Part shown: positions 32,675 through 40,042 of the stretch, one piece after another
How the letters are laid out: each line of letters opens with the position of its first letter
Numbering within the stretch: the stretch's first letter is position 1
Source: Candidatus Nitrotoga sp. SPKER
GTDB taxonomy: Bacteria; Pseudomonadota; Gammaproteobacteria; Burkholderiales; Gallionellaceae
Direction of reading: 5' to 3'
NCBI GenBank assembly: GCA_003402285.1
Contig: QFXG01000001.1
Span: 1-64,000, forward strand
DNA length: 64,000 nt
The notes under the pieces: model-generated
Told to the model about the DNA's origin: nothing
Databases searched by the model: none
The model's input: only the letters and a program-made list of their open reading frames with translations
Translations under genes and position numbers: made by a program

Positions 32675-33607
32675 TTAGGCTGAATAACCCTTCTTAATCT
32701 TTGATTTCCCTTTAGCGTGCCTGGCAATCCAATAAGCTATTTCATTTTTCCTCTCAATTGCATCTTCCCTTGCATTATGAGCTTTGAATTTTTCGATCTC
32801 GTCATCATATTTGGCTTCTGGGGCACCTTCATATTGGATTTCAATGAAATTGACACTACAGAGGACTGTCGAGTCAAGGTGCCAATAGTCGCCATCAGGA
32901 TCCTGGACTAAAAACAAACCAGCATTCAAAAGAGACCTCCCGCAAAACTGAAGCGGTATATCAAAGGGAAACTCTAAAATTGGTCGCCGATTATTTTCAG
33001 AAATCGAAACTGCAATCGCACTTTTCCGCTGCATCTCAGCCCACTGACCGGTCAGCTTTGCGATCATGATGAAAACAAGAAGGATTGACCCGGAGACGGG
33101 CGCCCGAAATAAACCGGCGACTGATGGCCACCAAGAACGCACATCATGCAACATCGCATGCAGAAATATCAGTTTGGAGCCATCAAGGGCTTCGTAAATT
33201 GGAATACGATTGCGTTTGTTAGCCCGCAAATGGAAAGGGAGCGGCTCGAAATGCGGAGCGTTCGGGTCGCCACCAATTCGGGCGTGACTGTCCTCCGTTA
33301 ACCATGCTAGCGTCATCCCAAATTGCTCGAAGTACTCGCGAAGGCAGATTCGTGGTTTAGACATCTTAGGTGTAATGAATAGCAGTTTATCTACCACTCT
33401 CCCCAAATTTGTTAAACCCGCGACCTTATGGGCGGCAGATAAACCTCGTTGGGCTAAATCGTTGGAGAGCGGAACCTGGAGGGATTGTAAGGTTTTGAAA
33501 TGTGGCGTCAACCCAATGTCATAAAGGGGCGGTAATGACTGAAGAAACAGATATCTTGAAACATGGTGGTGATGGGTAAGTCTGCTTTTCGAGAAACATG
33601 GCCACAA
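32675..33607 (-). CDS. Uncharacterised protein, 310 residues
   Basis: I do not recognise this family. The frame is 310 codons from an ATG at 33607, but an internal ATG at 33364 (residue 82, MSKPRICLREYF) may be the real start, since the first 80 residues look unstructured (a THHHHV patch) and no ribosome binding site is obvious at either. One hydrophobic stretch (about 172-186, SGSILLVFIMIAKL) could be a membrane segment. The C-terminus is charged, ending KGKSKIKKGYSA. It lies 60 nt downstream of the PepSY gene on the same strand. It is probably a real but accessory gene. Confidence 0.5.
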   Translation of the reverse strand: MWPCFSKSRLTHHHHVSRYLFLQSLPPLYDIGLTPHFKTLQSLQVPLSNDLAQRGLSAAHKVAGLTNLGRVVDKLLFITPKMSKPRICLREYFEQFGMTLAWLTEDSHARIGGDPNAPHFEPLPFHLRANKRNRIPIYEALDGSKLIFLHAMLHDVRSWWPSVAGLFRAPVSGSILLVFIMIAKLTGQWAEMQRKSAIAVSISENNRRPILEFPFDIPLQFCGRSLLNAGLFLVQDPDGDYWHLDSTVLCSVNFIEIQYEGAPEAKYDDEIEKFKAHNAREDAIERKNEIAYWIARHAKGKSKIKKGYSA

Positions 33608-33667
33608 TTTTCGTATATTTAATCGTGCTTAATAAGGGTAGCACGCCTTGTTCAGGCGTAATTATCT

Positions 33668-34840
33668 TCATTTTTGCACGCCACGCTTCTGTAACCAACG
33701 AATAACCCCAGTGATATAAATAACAGAGCAGGCTAAGCCGCAAAGTAAAACAAGGATGCGACCGAACCAGCCGAACGCTTTACCCGTATGCAATGGCCAT
33801 TGCCAGTCAAGAAAAGTTTCTCCTGCACTTCGGCGCGCGTTGGGCGCACGTACATCCAGTATCTTGCCACTATATTGATCAATCGTTATGAGTCGTTCTG
33901 ACCAATATGAACTTAGTCTGGGCACATTGCGTTGACTGATAACGTATACACCGGTAATAGTTTCAGGCAGTGAGATGCTGTTAAATTCGCCTTCGGGGTA
34001 ATGTTTTGTTGCAAGGCTCCATGCACGTTCCACGTCCATCGGAGGAATCCCTGGAATAGGGAACGATTCCAGTAATTGTGGTGATCCACGGGTCGTAGCG
34101 GAAAAGTGCTGTGTCATCCAGATAAAGGGGTCGTTAAGATTCATGTACACGCCAGATAATAAAACTGCCCCGAGTACCGGGAAAAAATATAAAGAAAACG
34201 TTTTGTGTAAATCAAAATTTAACCGGACGCGACTCGCATTGCGTTTGATGGTAAAGGCTTTGCTCCATTGTCCATTGGCAGGCCACCAAACGATCAATCC
34301 GGTAATCAAGGAAATGATCAAAAATAATGCGCAGATAGCCGCAAGAATAATGCCGTTTTCACCCATTAATAATGCGTAGTGAAGGCTGAAAATAGCATCC
34401 ATCAGGTAATCAGGAATCCATTCATTTACGCGATAGTTACGTACTCCGGTTGCCTGCGCTAGATAGGGATTCACGAAGATACGCTGCCAATTCCCGGACG
34501 GCTGACTGGCATAAACGGCAAATACGCCTTCCCTGCTGAGAGAGCCGTATACCGTAGTAAATTTACTATTGGGAGCCGCGACCTGTTCGGCTGCACGCAT
34601 AATTTTGTGCAGTGGCTGAAAAGCAGCCTTGTCTAATGCAGGGGCAATAACCGTCCGCAGTTCAGGATTCAGCCATTCGTCGATCTCGATCCAGAACACC
34701 AGCATCGCACCTGTAGTACCAAATACAAGCAGCAATGCCCCAATGAACAGGCCAAGATAAAGATGAATCTTCAGCCACCATTTTCGCCATGCGCGGCCAC
34801 CCGCAGGCCGCATGATAATCGGGGCAGCTTTATCGTTCAT
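33668..34840 (-). CDS. PepSY-associated transmembrane protein (siderophore/iron reductase-like)
   Basis: A 390-residue inner-membrane protein of the PepSY_TM family (PiuB/FoxB-like). Four hydrophobic helices lie near residues 23-48, 150-175, 202-222 and 352-376, with periplasmic PepSY-like parts between them. WWLKIHLYLGLFIGALLLVF and the FDLHKTFSLYFFPVL histidine segment are typical, the histidines being candidate haem ligands. Such proteins reduce ferric siderophores in the periplasm. It begins 13 nt after the receptor gene stop, with an AAGGGC ribosome binding site, so the two are co-transcribed. Confidence 0.88.
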   Translation of the reverse strand: MNDKAAPIIMRPAGGRAWRKWWLKIHLYLGLFIGALLLVFGTTGAMLVFWIEIDEWLNPELRTVIAPALDKAAFQPLHKIMRAAEQVAAPNSKFTTVYGSLSREGVFAVYASQPSGNWQRIFVNPYLAQATGVRNYRVNEWIPDYLMDAIFSLHYALLMGENGIILAAICALFLIISLITGLIVWWPANGQWSKAFTIKRNASRVRLNFDLHKTFSLYFFPVLGAVLLSGVYMNLNDPFIWMTQHFSATTRGSPQLLESFPIPGIPPMDVERAWSLATKHYPEGEFNSISLPETITGVYVISQRNVPRLSSYWSERLITIDQYSGKILDVRAPNARRSAGETFLDWQWPLHTGKAFGWFGRILVLLCGLACSVIYITGVIRWLQKRGVQK

Positions 34841-34853
34841 GTATTGCCCTTGA

Positions 34854-37343
34854 TTAATATTCGATCCGTAGCGAACCCATTACAGTCAGCGGTGTTCCAA
34901 GCGAAATAAAGTTTCCTCCATTGGTTCCGGCGAAATAAGTCCGATCAAATAAGTTATTCACATTGAGCTGGGCACTCATGCGACTGGCACTGACTTTAAA
35001 CTGGTAGTTAGCCATCAGGTTGGCAGTAACATAGCCGGGTAATTGAAAACTATTGCCGGCATCTCCTTGCCGGTTACCGACGCCTATCAACCCAGCACCC
35101 AATTTAAAACCATGCCACTCCTTATTCTGAAAAGCATAGGTATTCCATACGCTTCCATAATGACGCGGCGCCAGAAACAGGCGATTGCCCTGATTACCCA
35201 AATCGCCGGGTAATCCACTGTAGCCGGTATCTTTGGTGATTTTTGCAAAAGGCATATAACTATATGCAGCGATCATATTCCAGCCTGGCAGAATTTCGCC
35301 CGCCACATCGAATTCAATGCCGCGGGTTTCAGCTTCTCCAATCGCTTTTGAAAATAAGGGGTTTACAGGATCAGGAACCGAAATATTTTGTTTGGTCAGA
35401 TCATAATACGACAACGTTGATCTTAGTCGACCATCAAAAAACTCGGTTTTCAGGCCAGCTTCCCATTGCTGTGCTGTCTGCACGGGCAGCCTCTGCCGAT
35501 TGGAATTGAACCCGTTAGATACGCCAAAATTCTCGGTGTAACTGCTATACAGGGATAGCCATGGCATGGGACGCCATAACAAACCTGCACGCGGAGAAAG
35601 GCGATCGTCTACTCCGGTGGTCATTCCAAGGAGAATATCCCGACTCACAGCACTGTCATAGCGAAATCCCCCCATGATATGCAGGTTGAAAGGTAGCTTT
35701 ATTTGATCCTGAAAATAAGCGCCATGCCATGATTCCGTCGAAACATATCTGGACGAAAAATCTATACCGGGGGGAATGGCCGGCTGTGTCGTCATATAGC
35801 TATGATTGAATATATTGATCGGAAATGAGGGGCAGCAAATATCATTTACATAATCGTCACGCTGATAAAAATAGTCGTATCCAAACAGCAACGTATGTTG
35901 TGCCACCCCGGTGGTAATCTTTCCGATAAGATTAATTGAACTTTGGTACCGGTCTGTATTGGCTTTTCTCGTATCGACTGCATATCGATCAACTGTTCCA
36001 TCCAGTGCTGCTGCACCGAAAGGCAATACTGCTCTAGAAGGTTCAATCGTAGTGAGTTCCGTGGAAAGCCGATGAGTGATAGACCAATCTGCATTAAATT
36101 GGTGTGACCAATTAACCCCAAAGAAATTACGATCAACTTTATGACTGTTAAATAGAGGCTCACCCAGATTAATATTACGAGGAACCGGTGCAGGGCGATC
36201 CCCTAATGAAGGGATACCGCCATCTTGCTTCGTGTTGATAGTCTGATACTCCATTTCTGCGGTAATCTGCGTTTGCGGGCTGATGTTCCATTTCACCATC
36301 GGCGCAAAGAAGACTGTTTTTCTATCAATAAAATCACGAAACGATCCTGAATTTTCATAAGAAAGATTCAGACGATAAAGCAAGCTGTTATCTTTGGTCA
36401 CTGGGCCAGTGGCATCGACAGCCGTTCGATAAAAATCGAAACTACCCGCTTGTTGCTGCACCGAAAAATAAGGGATCTCTAATGGCTGTTTAGTAACAAT
36501 ATTAATAATCCCTCCCGGATCAGTCCGTCCGAACAGGATGGAACCAGGCCCTTTAAGCACTTCCATACGTTCAATATTGGCCATTTCGACTATGTTATTT
36601 GTCGGGATAAAAACGCCATTGCGATAATACGAAGTGGTTTGAAAACCACGAATCATAAAGCTATCTGCTCCCACTACGAAGTTTGGAAAAGTGGTCACGC
36701 CGCTTACATTTTGTAAGGCAGTATTCAGCCGAAATGCCTGTTGATCCTGTAAAACCTGTTTGGGCACCACTTGAATGGAAGAAGCGGTTTCCATAATGGG
36801 TGTATCAGTCCGGGTGGCAGAAATGGCATTGGTCCGAATATAACGTGTGTTGTAAGGTGAGTCGGCAACGATAGGAGCAGTGACTTGCACTTCGGGTAGT
36901 AATTCAGCAAGCTGACCAGTATTATCGTCCGGCTTGTTCAGATGATTTTTGGTTACTATGGTGAAATGACGCGGGGCAGTTTCAATAGCTATCCAGCCAC
37001 TATTAGCTAGCAGGTGTTTCAGTGCCGTACCCGCCTCATAATTTCCTTTAAGCGCATTGGTCTGATAAGTGGTAAGAAGTGCAGGGTCATAAGAAATTTT
37101 TAGACGTGCAGATTCAGCTAATTTCGCCAGAGCCAGTGGTAGGGATAAGGCTGGTATATCGATATCAATCTGCTCTGCGGCATAGGAAAGAATGGGAGTT
37201 GCTGTCATGCAAAGCAAAAAAAAGATGACGATACACAATGATTGCAATCTATCTTTTAAACATTGATTATATTGAAGGATAAGGTAGCTATAAATATTTT
37301 GATAAAAGCTCCAGGTAAAATTGAGGCCGACGTAATCTTTCAC
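34854..37343 (-). CDS. TonB-dependent siderophore receptor with N-terminal STN domain
   Basis: An 829-residue outer-membrane receptor of the FpvA/FecA-like group. It has a long N-region and a hydrophobic signal segment (about 34-54), then an STN signalling domain (about 60-125, LPLALAKLAESARLKISYDP), a plug (about 150-270, with MIRGFQTTSYYRNG and MEVLKGPGSILFGRTDPGG), and a 22-strand barrel ending with the phenylalanine-less tail SLRIEY. The STN domain usually talks to a FecR-type anti-sigma factor, but no fecI/fecR pair flanks this gene. The GTG start has a CAGGAG ribosome binding site. Two palindromes lie upstream. The ligand is unknown. Confidence 0.93.
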   Translation of the reverse strand: MKDYVGLNFTWSFYQNIYSYLILQYNQCLKDRLQSLCIVIFFLLCMTATPILSYAAEQIDIDIPALSLPLALAKLAESARLKISYDPALLTTYQTNALKGNYEAGTALKHLLANSGWIAIETAPRHFTIVTKNHLNKPDDNTGQLAELLPEVQVTAPIVADSPYNTRYIRTNAISATRTDTPIMETASSIQVVPKQVLQDQQAFRLNTALQNVSGVTTFPNFVVGADSFMIRGFQTTSYYRNGVFIPTNNIVEMANIERMEVLKGPGSILFGRTDPGGIINIVTKQPLEIPYFSVQQQAGSFDFYRTAVDATGPVTKDNSLLYRLNLSYENSGSFRDFIDRKTVFFAPMVKWNISPQTQITAEMEYQTINTKQDGGIPSLGDRPAPVPRNINLGEPLFNSHKVDRNFFGVNWSHQFNADWSITHRLSTELTTIEPSRAVLPFGAAALDGTVDRYAVDTRKANTDRYQSSINLIGKITTGVAQHTLLFGYDYFYQRDDYVNDICCPSFPINIFNHSYMTTQPAIPPGIDFSSRYVSTESWHGAYFQDQIKLPFNLHIMGGFRYDSAVSRDILLGMTTGVDDRLSPRAGLLWRPMPWLSLYSSYTENFGVSNGFNSNRQRLPVQTAQQWEAGLKTEFFDGRLRSTLSYYDLTKQNISVPDPVNPLFSKAIGEAETRGIEFDVAGEILPGWNMIAAYSYMPFAKITKDTGYSGLPGDLGNQGNRLFLAPRHYGSVWNTYAFQNKEWHGFKLGAGLIGVGNRQGDAGNSFQLPGYVTANLMANYQFKVSASRMSAQLNVNNLFDRTYFAGTNGGNFISLGTPLTVMGSLRIEY

Positions 37344-37427
37344 AGAACGCTCCTGTATTATTTATAACGGTGTTTTTAGTAGATGGTATTTAAAGCGTCG
37401 TACTGAATTTTCAGAGCAACAGATTGA

Positions 37428-37447
37428 TGCGCAATGATGATTGCGCA
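37428..37447. promoter_or_regulatory. Inverted repeat upstream of the siderophore receptor
   Basis: TGCGCAAT (37428-37435) and ATTGCGCA (37440-37447) form a perfect 8-bp inverted repeat around GATG. It lies about 85-105 nt upstream of the receptor GTG. The core AATGATGATT recalls Fur sites only loosely. Operator function is inferred. Confidence 0.45.
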
Positions 37448-37508
37448 GCAATCAGCTGAGCGCTTAGCTACCTAATTTGAGCTTACCTGAATGCAGATGC
37501 GGCGGGAA

Positions 37509-37540
37509 TGTGACAAATTGTCGCGCGACAATTTGTCGCA
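37509..37540. promoter_or_regulatory. 32-bp near-perfect palindrome in the receptor upstream region
   Basis: A perfect 26-bp palindrome at 37512-37537 (half-site GACAAATTGTCGC), extended to 32 bp with one mismatched pair. Each half-site contains the shorter near-palindrome GACAAATTGTC, so the element is a symmetric double operator-like structure. No T-tract follows on either strand, arguing against a terminator. Confidence 0.55.
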
Positions 37541-37674
37541 CCAAGAAAAATATACAAGTTAATCAGCTATTTTTGCGGCGTTTTAAATCTTTTTGGGGGT
37601 AATGATATCCTAGCGCTGAAATTGCGCCCGATAAGGTTCGTTAAAAAAGAATTCTGGGCTATTTTCTGCTCACA

Positions 37675-37851
37675 CTATCGATTACGACACACGTATGCCA
37701 ACGACCATGCGCATGCAGTTAATGTCCACGAAATGCTTTTAGCAGTGATCGAGGTGTCGATTATATTCATTTGCAGTACTACTGAGAGTGCGCTGAGGTT
37801 GATGGCTATAATTGAACATAGAATAAAATACGGCAGAAATAATTTTAACAT
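37675..37851 (-). CDS. Small membrane protein candidate, 58 residues
   Basis: A short frame on the minus strand with a strong AAAAGGATAAG ribosome binding site 5-6 nt before its ATG (37849-37851). The product opens MLKLFLPYFILCSIIAINL, a clear hydrophobic segment (about residues 3-28), has a second weakly hydrophobic stretch SWTLTACAWSLAYVC (about residues 41-55), and ends CRNR. I recognise no family. It lies upstream of the siderophore receptor on the same strand and may be in its operon. An ORF on the plus strand over the same bases lacks a good start signal. Confidence 0.5.
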   Translation of the reverse strand: MLKLFLPYFILCSIIAINLSALSVVLQMNIIDTSITAKSISWTLTACAWSLAYVCRNR

Positions 37852-37979
37852 GGTGACTTATCCTTTTTAATGACTTACAGATGGCTTTTTTAAAAACTAC
37901 ATTTAGTCAAGATTAAAGAGCTGGTTACACTGTGCTGCACTGATAAATTGTGATTAAAATAAATTTACTAAATAAAAGA

Positions 37980-38435
37980 TCAAAGGGTTACTTTTGGGGT
38001 GGCAGTTATACTTACTTCCTTATCTTCTGTGTTCGAGCGACGATATACACCTTTTAAAATCTCTCCGATAATTCCTCCAAAATTGGCGGCTTCTACTACT
38101 AGAATGAGACACGGTCCCCAGTAGGCAAGCGGAATTTGAAAAAACATGTCTACATCGGTAGATGGATTTTCGAAATAGGTTAGATAGACAAAACTAATGC
38201 AGCGTACAAACAGTGGCGGTAAACAAGCCAGCCATTTCCCACCTAAACCAAAAATCCAGGAAACCGCCAGACCCACCACGAACGGCACCAAAAATATATC
38301 TATCATCCAGGGAAAAGTAAAGGTAGAGATACCTGTAAATATTTCGATATTGACTCCCAGCGCTTTATCTCCCAAATAGTTCAGTGCCATGCCAACCAAC
38401 ACAGCAATAAATCCTTTAACATATCGAGAATTCAT
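37980..38435 (-). CDS. Uncharacterised polytopic membrane protein, 151 residues
   Basis: Four hydrophobic helices are visible, near residues 6-24, 38-65, 70-90 and 102-125, with a polar, charged C-terminal tail (about 126-151). The ATG at 38435 is chosen over an upstream start at 38468 because a consensus AAGGAG site lies 7 nt before it. I do not recognise a family. It is divergent from the MocR regulator gene, with 181 nt between them that contain a candidate operator, so regulation by that protein is plausible. Confidence 0.75.
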   Translation of the reverse strand: MNSRYVKGFIAVLVGMALNYLGDKALGVNIEIFTGISTFTFPWMIDIFLVPFVVGLAVSWIFGLGGKWLACLPPLFVRCISFVYLTYFENPSTDVDMFFQIPLAYWGPCLILVVEAANFGGIIGEILKGVYRRSNTEDKEVSITATPKVTL

Positions 38436-38569
38436 TTTTATTGCTCCTTTTTCAGTCAAACTACACATTTATTCTTAAAATTTTTCAAGGCGCTACTCGT
38501 TTGAGAGATGTTTTGTACTTATCCCTAACTCTCAGCCCTTACATTACAGAACAATAACCTGACAATACA

Positions 38570-38604
38570 GGTACAGTTGTTTTTATTTTTAATCAACCTG
38601 TACC
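38570..38604. promoter_or_regulatory. Candidate MocR operator between divergent genes
   Basis: GGTACAG (38570-38576) and CTGTACC (38598-38604) form a perfect 7-bp inverted repeat with a 21-nt spacer, just upstream of the MocR gene start. GTACAG-type half-sites fit my recollection of MocR-family sites. The position suits autoregulation and control of the divergent membrane protein. Confidence 0.5.
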
Positions 38605-38616
38605 GGTTCATTAACC

Positions 38617-40029
38617 ATGCCAATGTTAAGTTTAGATTCAAACGATCCTTTGCCACTAATTGACCAGATCGCTAATGCCGTCAAAAAAATGATAGATGAC
38701 AGGGCGATTCGATCGGGTGCGCGTATGCCTTCGATTCGTAGTTTCGCCCAAAATCACGGAATAAGCCGCTTCACTGTTGTGCAGGCATACGACAAGCTGG
38801 TGGCAATGGGATATCTGCATTCAAGGCAAGGTTCTGGGTTTTATGTTTCATCGCGTCCAACGCCACGAGATTCATCGGACGCGGCGTACAAACTCGATAG
38901 CGTCATAGATGTTGTTTGGCTGTTAAGGAACTCCCTTAAGGATCGTGCCAGTAAGACGATGCCCGGAGCCTGGTGGCTTCCAGCCTCATGGATGGTCGAA
39001 ACAGGCATCAAAAAAAGTTTGAGAGCGCTGTCACTGAAAGATGGGGAGTTTCTTACTGCCTATGGTACGCCGGGTGGTTATTTACCCCTGAGGGATTTAC
39101 TTCAAAGAAGGTTATCCAATATTGGTGTGGTAGCGGATACTTCACAGATCATCCTGACTACAGGTGTGACACATGCGATGGATCTGGTAACTCGTTATTT
39201 CATACGGCCAGGGGATGCTGTTTTAGTCGATGATCCGGGATATTTTATTCTTTTTGGTGGGCTGAAATCGTTTGGCGCCAAAATTGTAGGGGTTCCCTGG
39301 AATCATGATGGCCCTGATACCTGTGCGATGGAAGCGTTGATCAAAGAACATCATCCTAAACTCTTTTTTACCAATACGATTTTGCACAACCCGACCGGCG
39401 CCAGCATTAGTCAGCCTGTCGCTCATCGGATGCTTCAGCTGGCTGAAAAATACGACATGATCCTGGTTGAAGATGACATTTATGGTGACTTTCATCCGGC
39501 GACGGCGACTCGTCTTGCTACGCTCGATCAGCTCAATCGGGTGATCTATGTGAGTAGTTTCTCAAAATCGGTTTCAGCAAGTCTGCGTGTTGGATATTTT
39601 GCCTGTAACCGGGAAATCGCAGAGAGTCTGTGTGATGTTAAGTTACTGACAGGTCTCACTACATCGGAAGTAAGCGAACGACTGATCTATCAACTTTTGA
39701 CTGACGGCCATTATCGGAAGCATTTGGATAAGCTTCGCACAAAATTGCAACTGGCGCGACAAAACACGATTACAAAACTCGAAAATCTTGGCTTCACACT
39801 TTATTGTGAGCCGGAAGGTGGGATGTTCGTTTGGGCAAAATTGAATGACCAAAATAATGCGGCTGAAATTACAAGCCTGGCTGCGAAAGAGGGAATCATG
39901 CTCGCTCCTGGAAACATGTTTCGCCCGCACCAGGAATCTTCACCGTGGTTCAGATTTAATGTAGCCCATTGCGGTGACGATGCAACGTTCGAGTTTTTTA
40001 AAAAGGAGGGATACAGTATTGAAGTGTAA
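38617..40029 (+). CDS. MocR-type transcriptional regulator (GntR HTH fused to aminotransferase)
   Basis: A 470-residue chimeric regulator. An N-terminal GntR winged helix (about residues 12-80, LIDQIANAVKKMIDDRAIRS and GISRFTVVQAYDKLVAMGYL) is fused to a fold-type I aminotransferase-like domain (about 110-465). The PLP-binding lysine is Lys317 in SSFSKSVSASLRVG, and other cofactor motifs (LHNPTGAS, VEDDIYGDF) are intact, so PLP binding is likely. Such proteins sense PLP, amino acids or related amines. Divergent from a small membrane protein gene. The stop is 13 nt from the convergent CHASE2 gene. Confidence 0.93.
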   Translation: MPMLSLDSNDPLPLIDQIANAVKKMIDDRAIRSGARMPSIRSFAQNHGISRFTVVQAYDKLVAMGYLHSRQGSGFYVSSRPTPRDSSDAAYKLDSVIDVVWLLRNSLKDRASKTMPGAWWLPASWMVETGIKKSLRALSLKDGEFLTAYGTPGGYLPLRDLLQRRLSNIGVVADTSQIILTTGVTHAMDLVTRYFIRPGDAVLVDDPGYFILFGGLKSFGAKIVGVPWNHDGPDTCAMEALIKEHHPKLFFTNTILHNPTGASISQPVAHRMLQLAEKYDMILVEDDIYGDFHPATATRLATLDQLNRVIYVSSFSKSVSASLRVGYFACNREIAESLCDVKLLTGLTTSEVSERLIYQLLTDGHYRKHLDKLRTKLQLARQNTITKLENLGFTLYCEPEGGMFVWAKLNDQNNAAEITSLAAKEGIMLAPGNMFRPHQESSPWFRFNVAHCGDDATFEFFKKEGYSIEV

Positions 40030-40042
40030 CTTTTGTGTTTGT

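Noticed and set aside
37622-37870. 82-codon plus-strand frame opposite the 58-residue ORF
   Set aside because: No ribosome binding site and unusual composition; the minus-strand frame has far better start signals.
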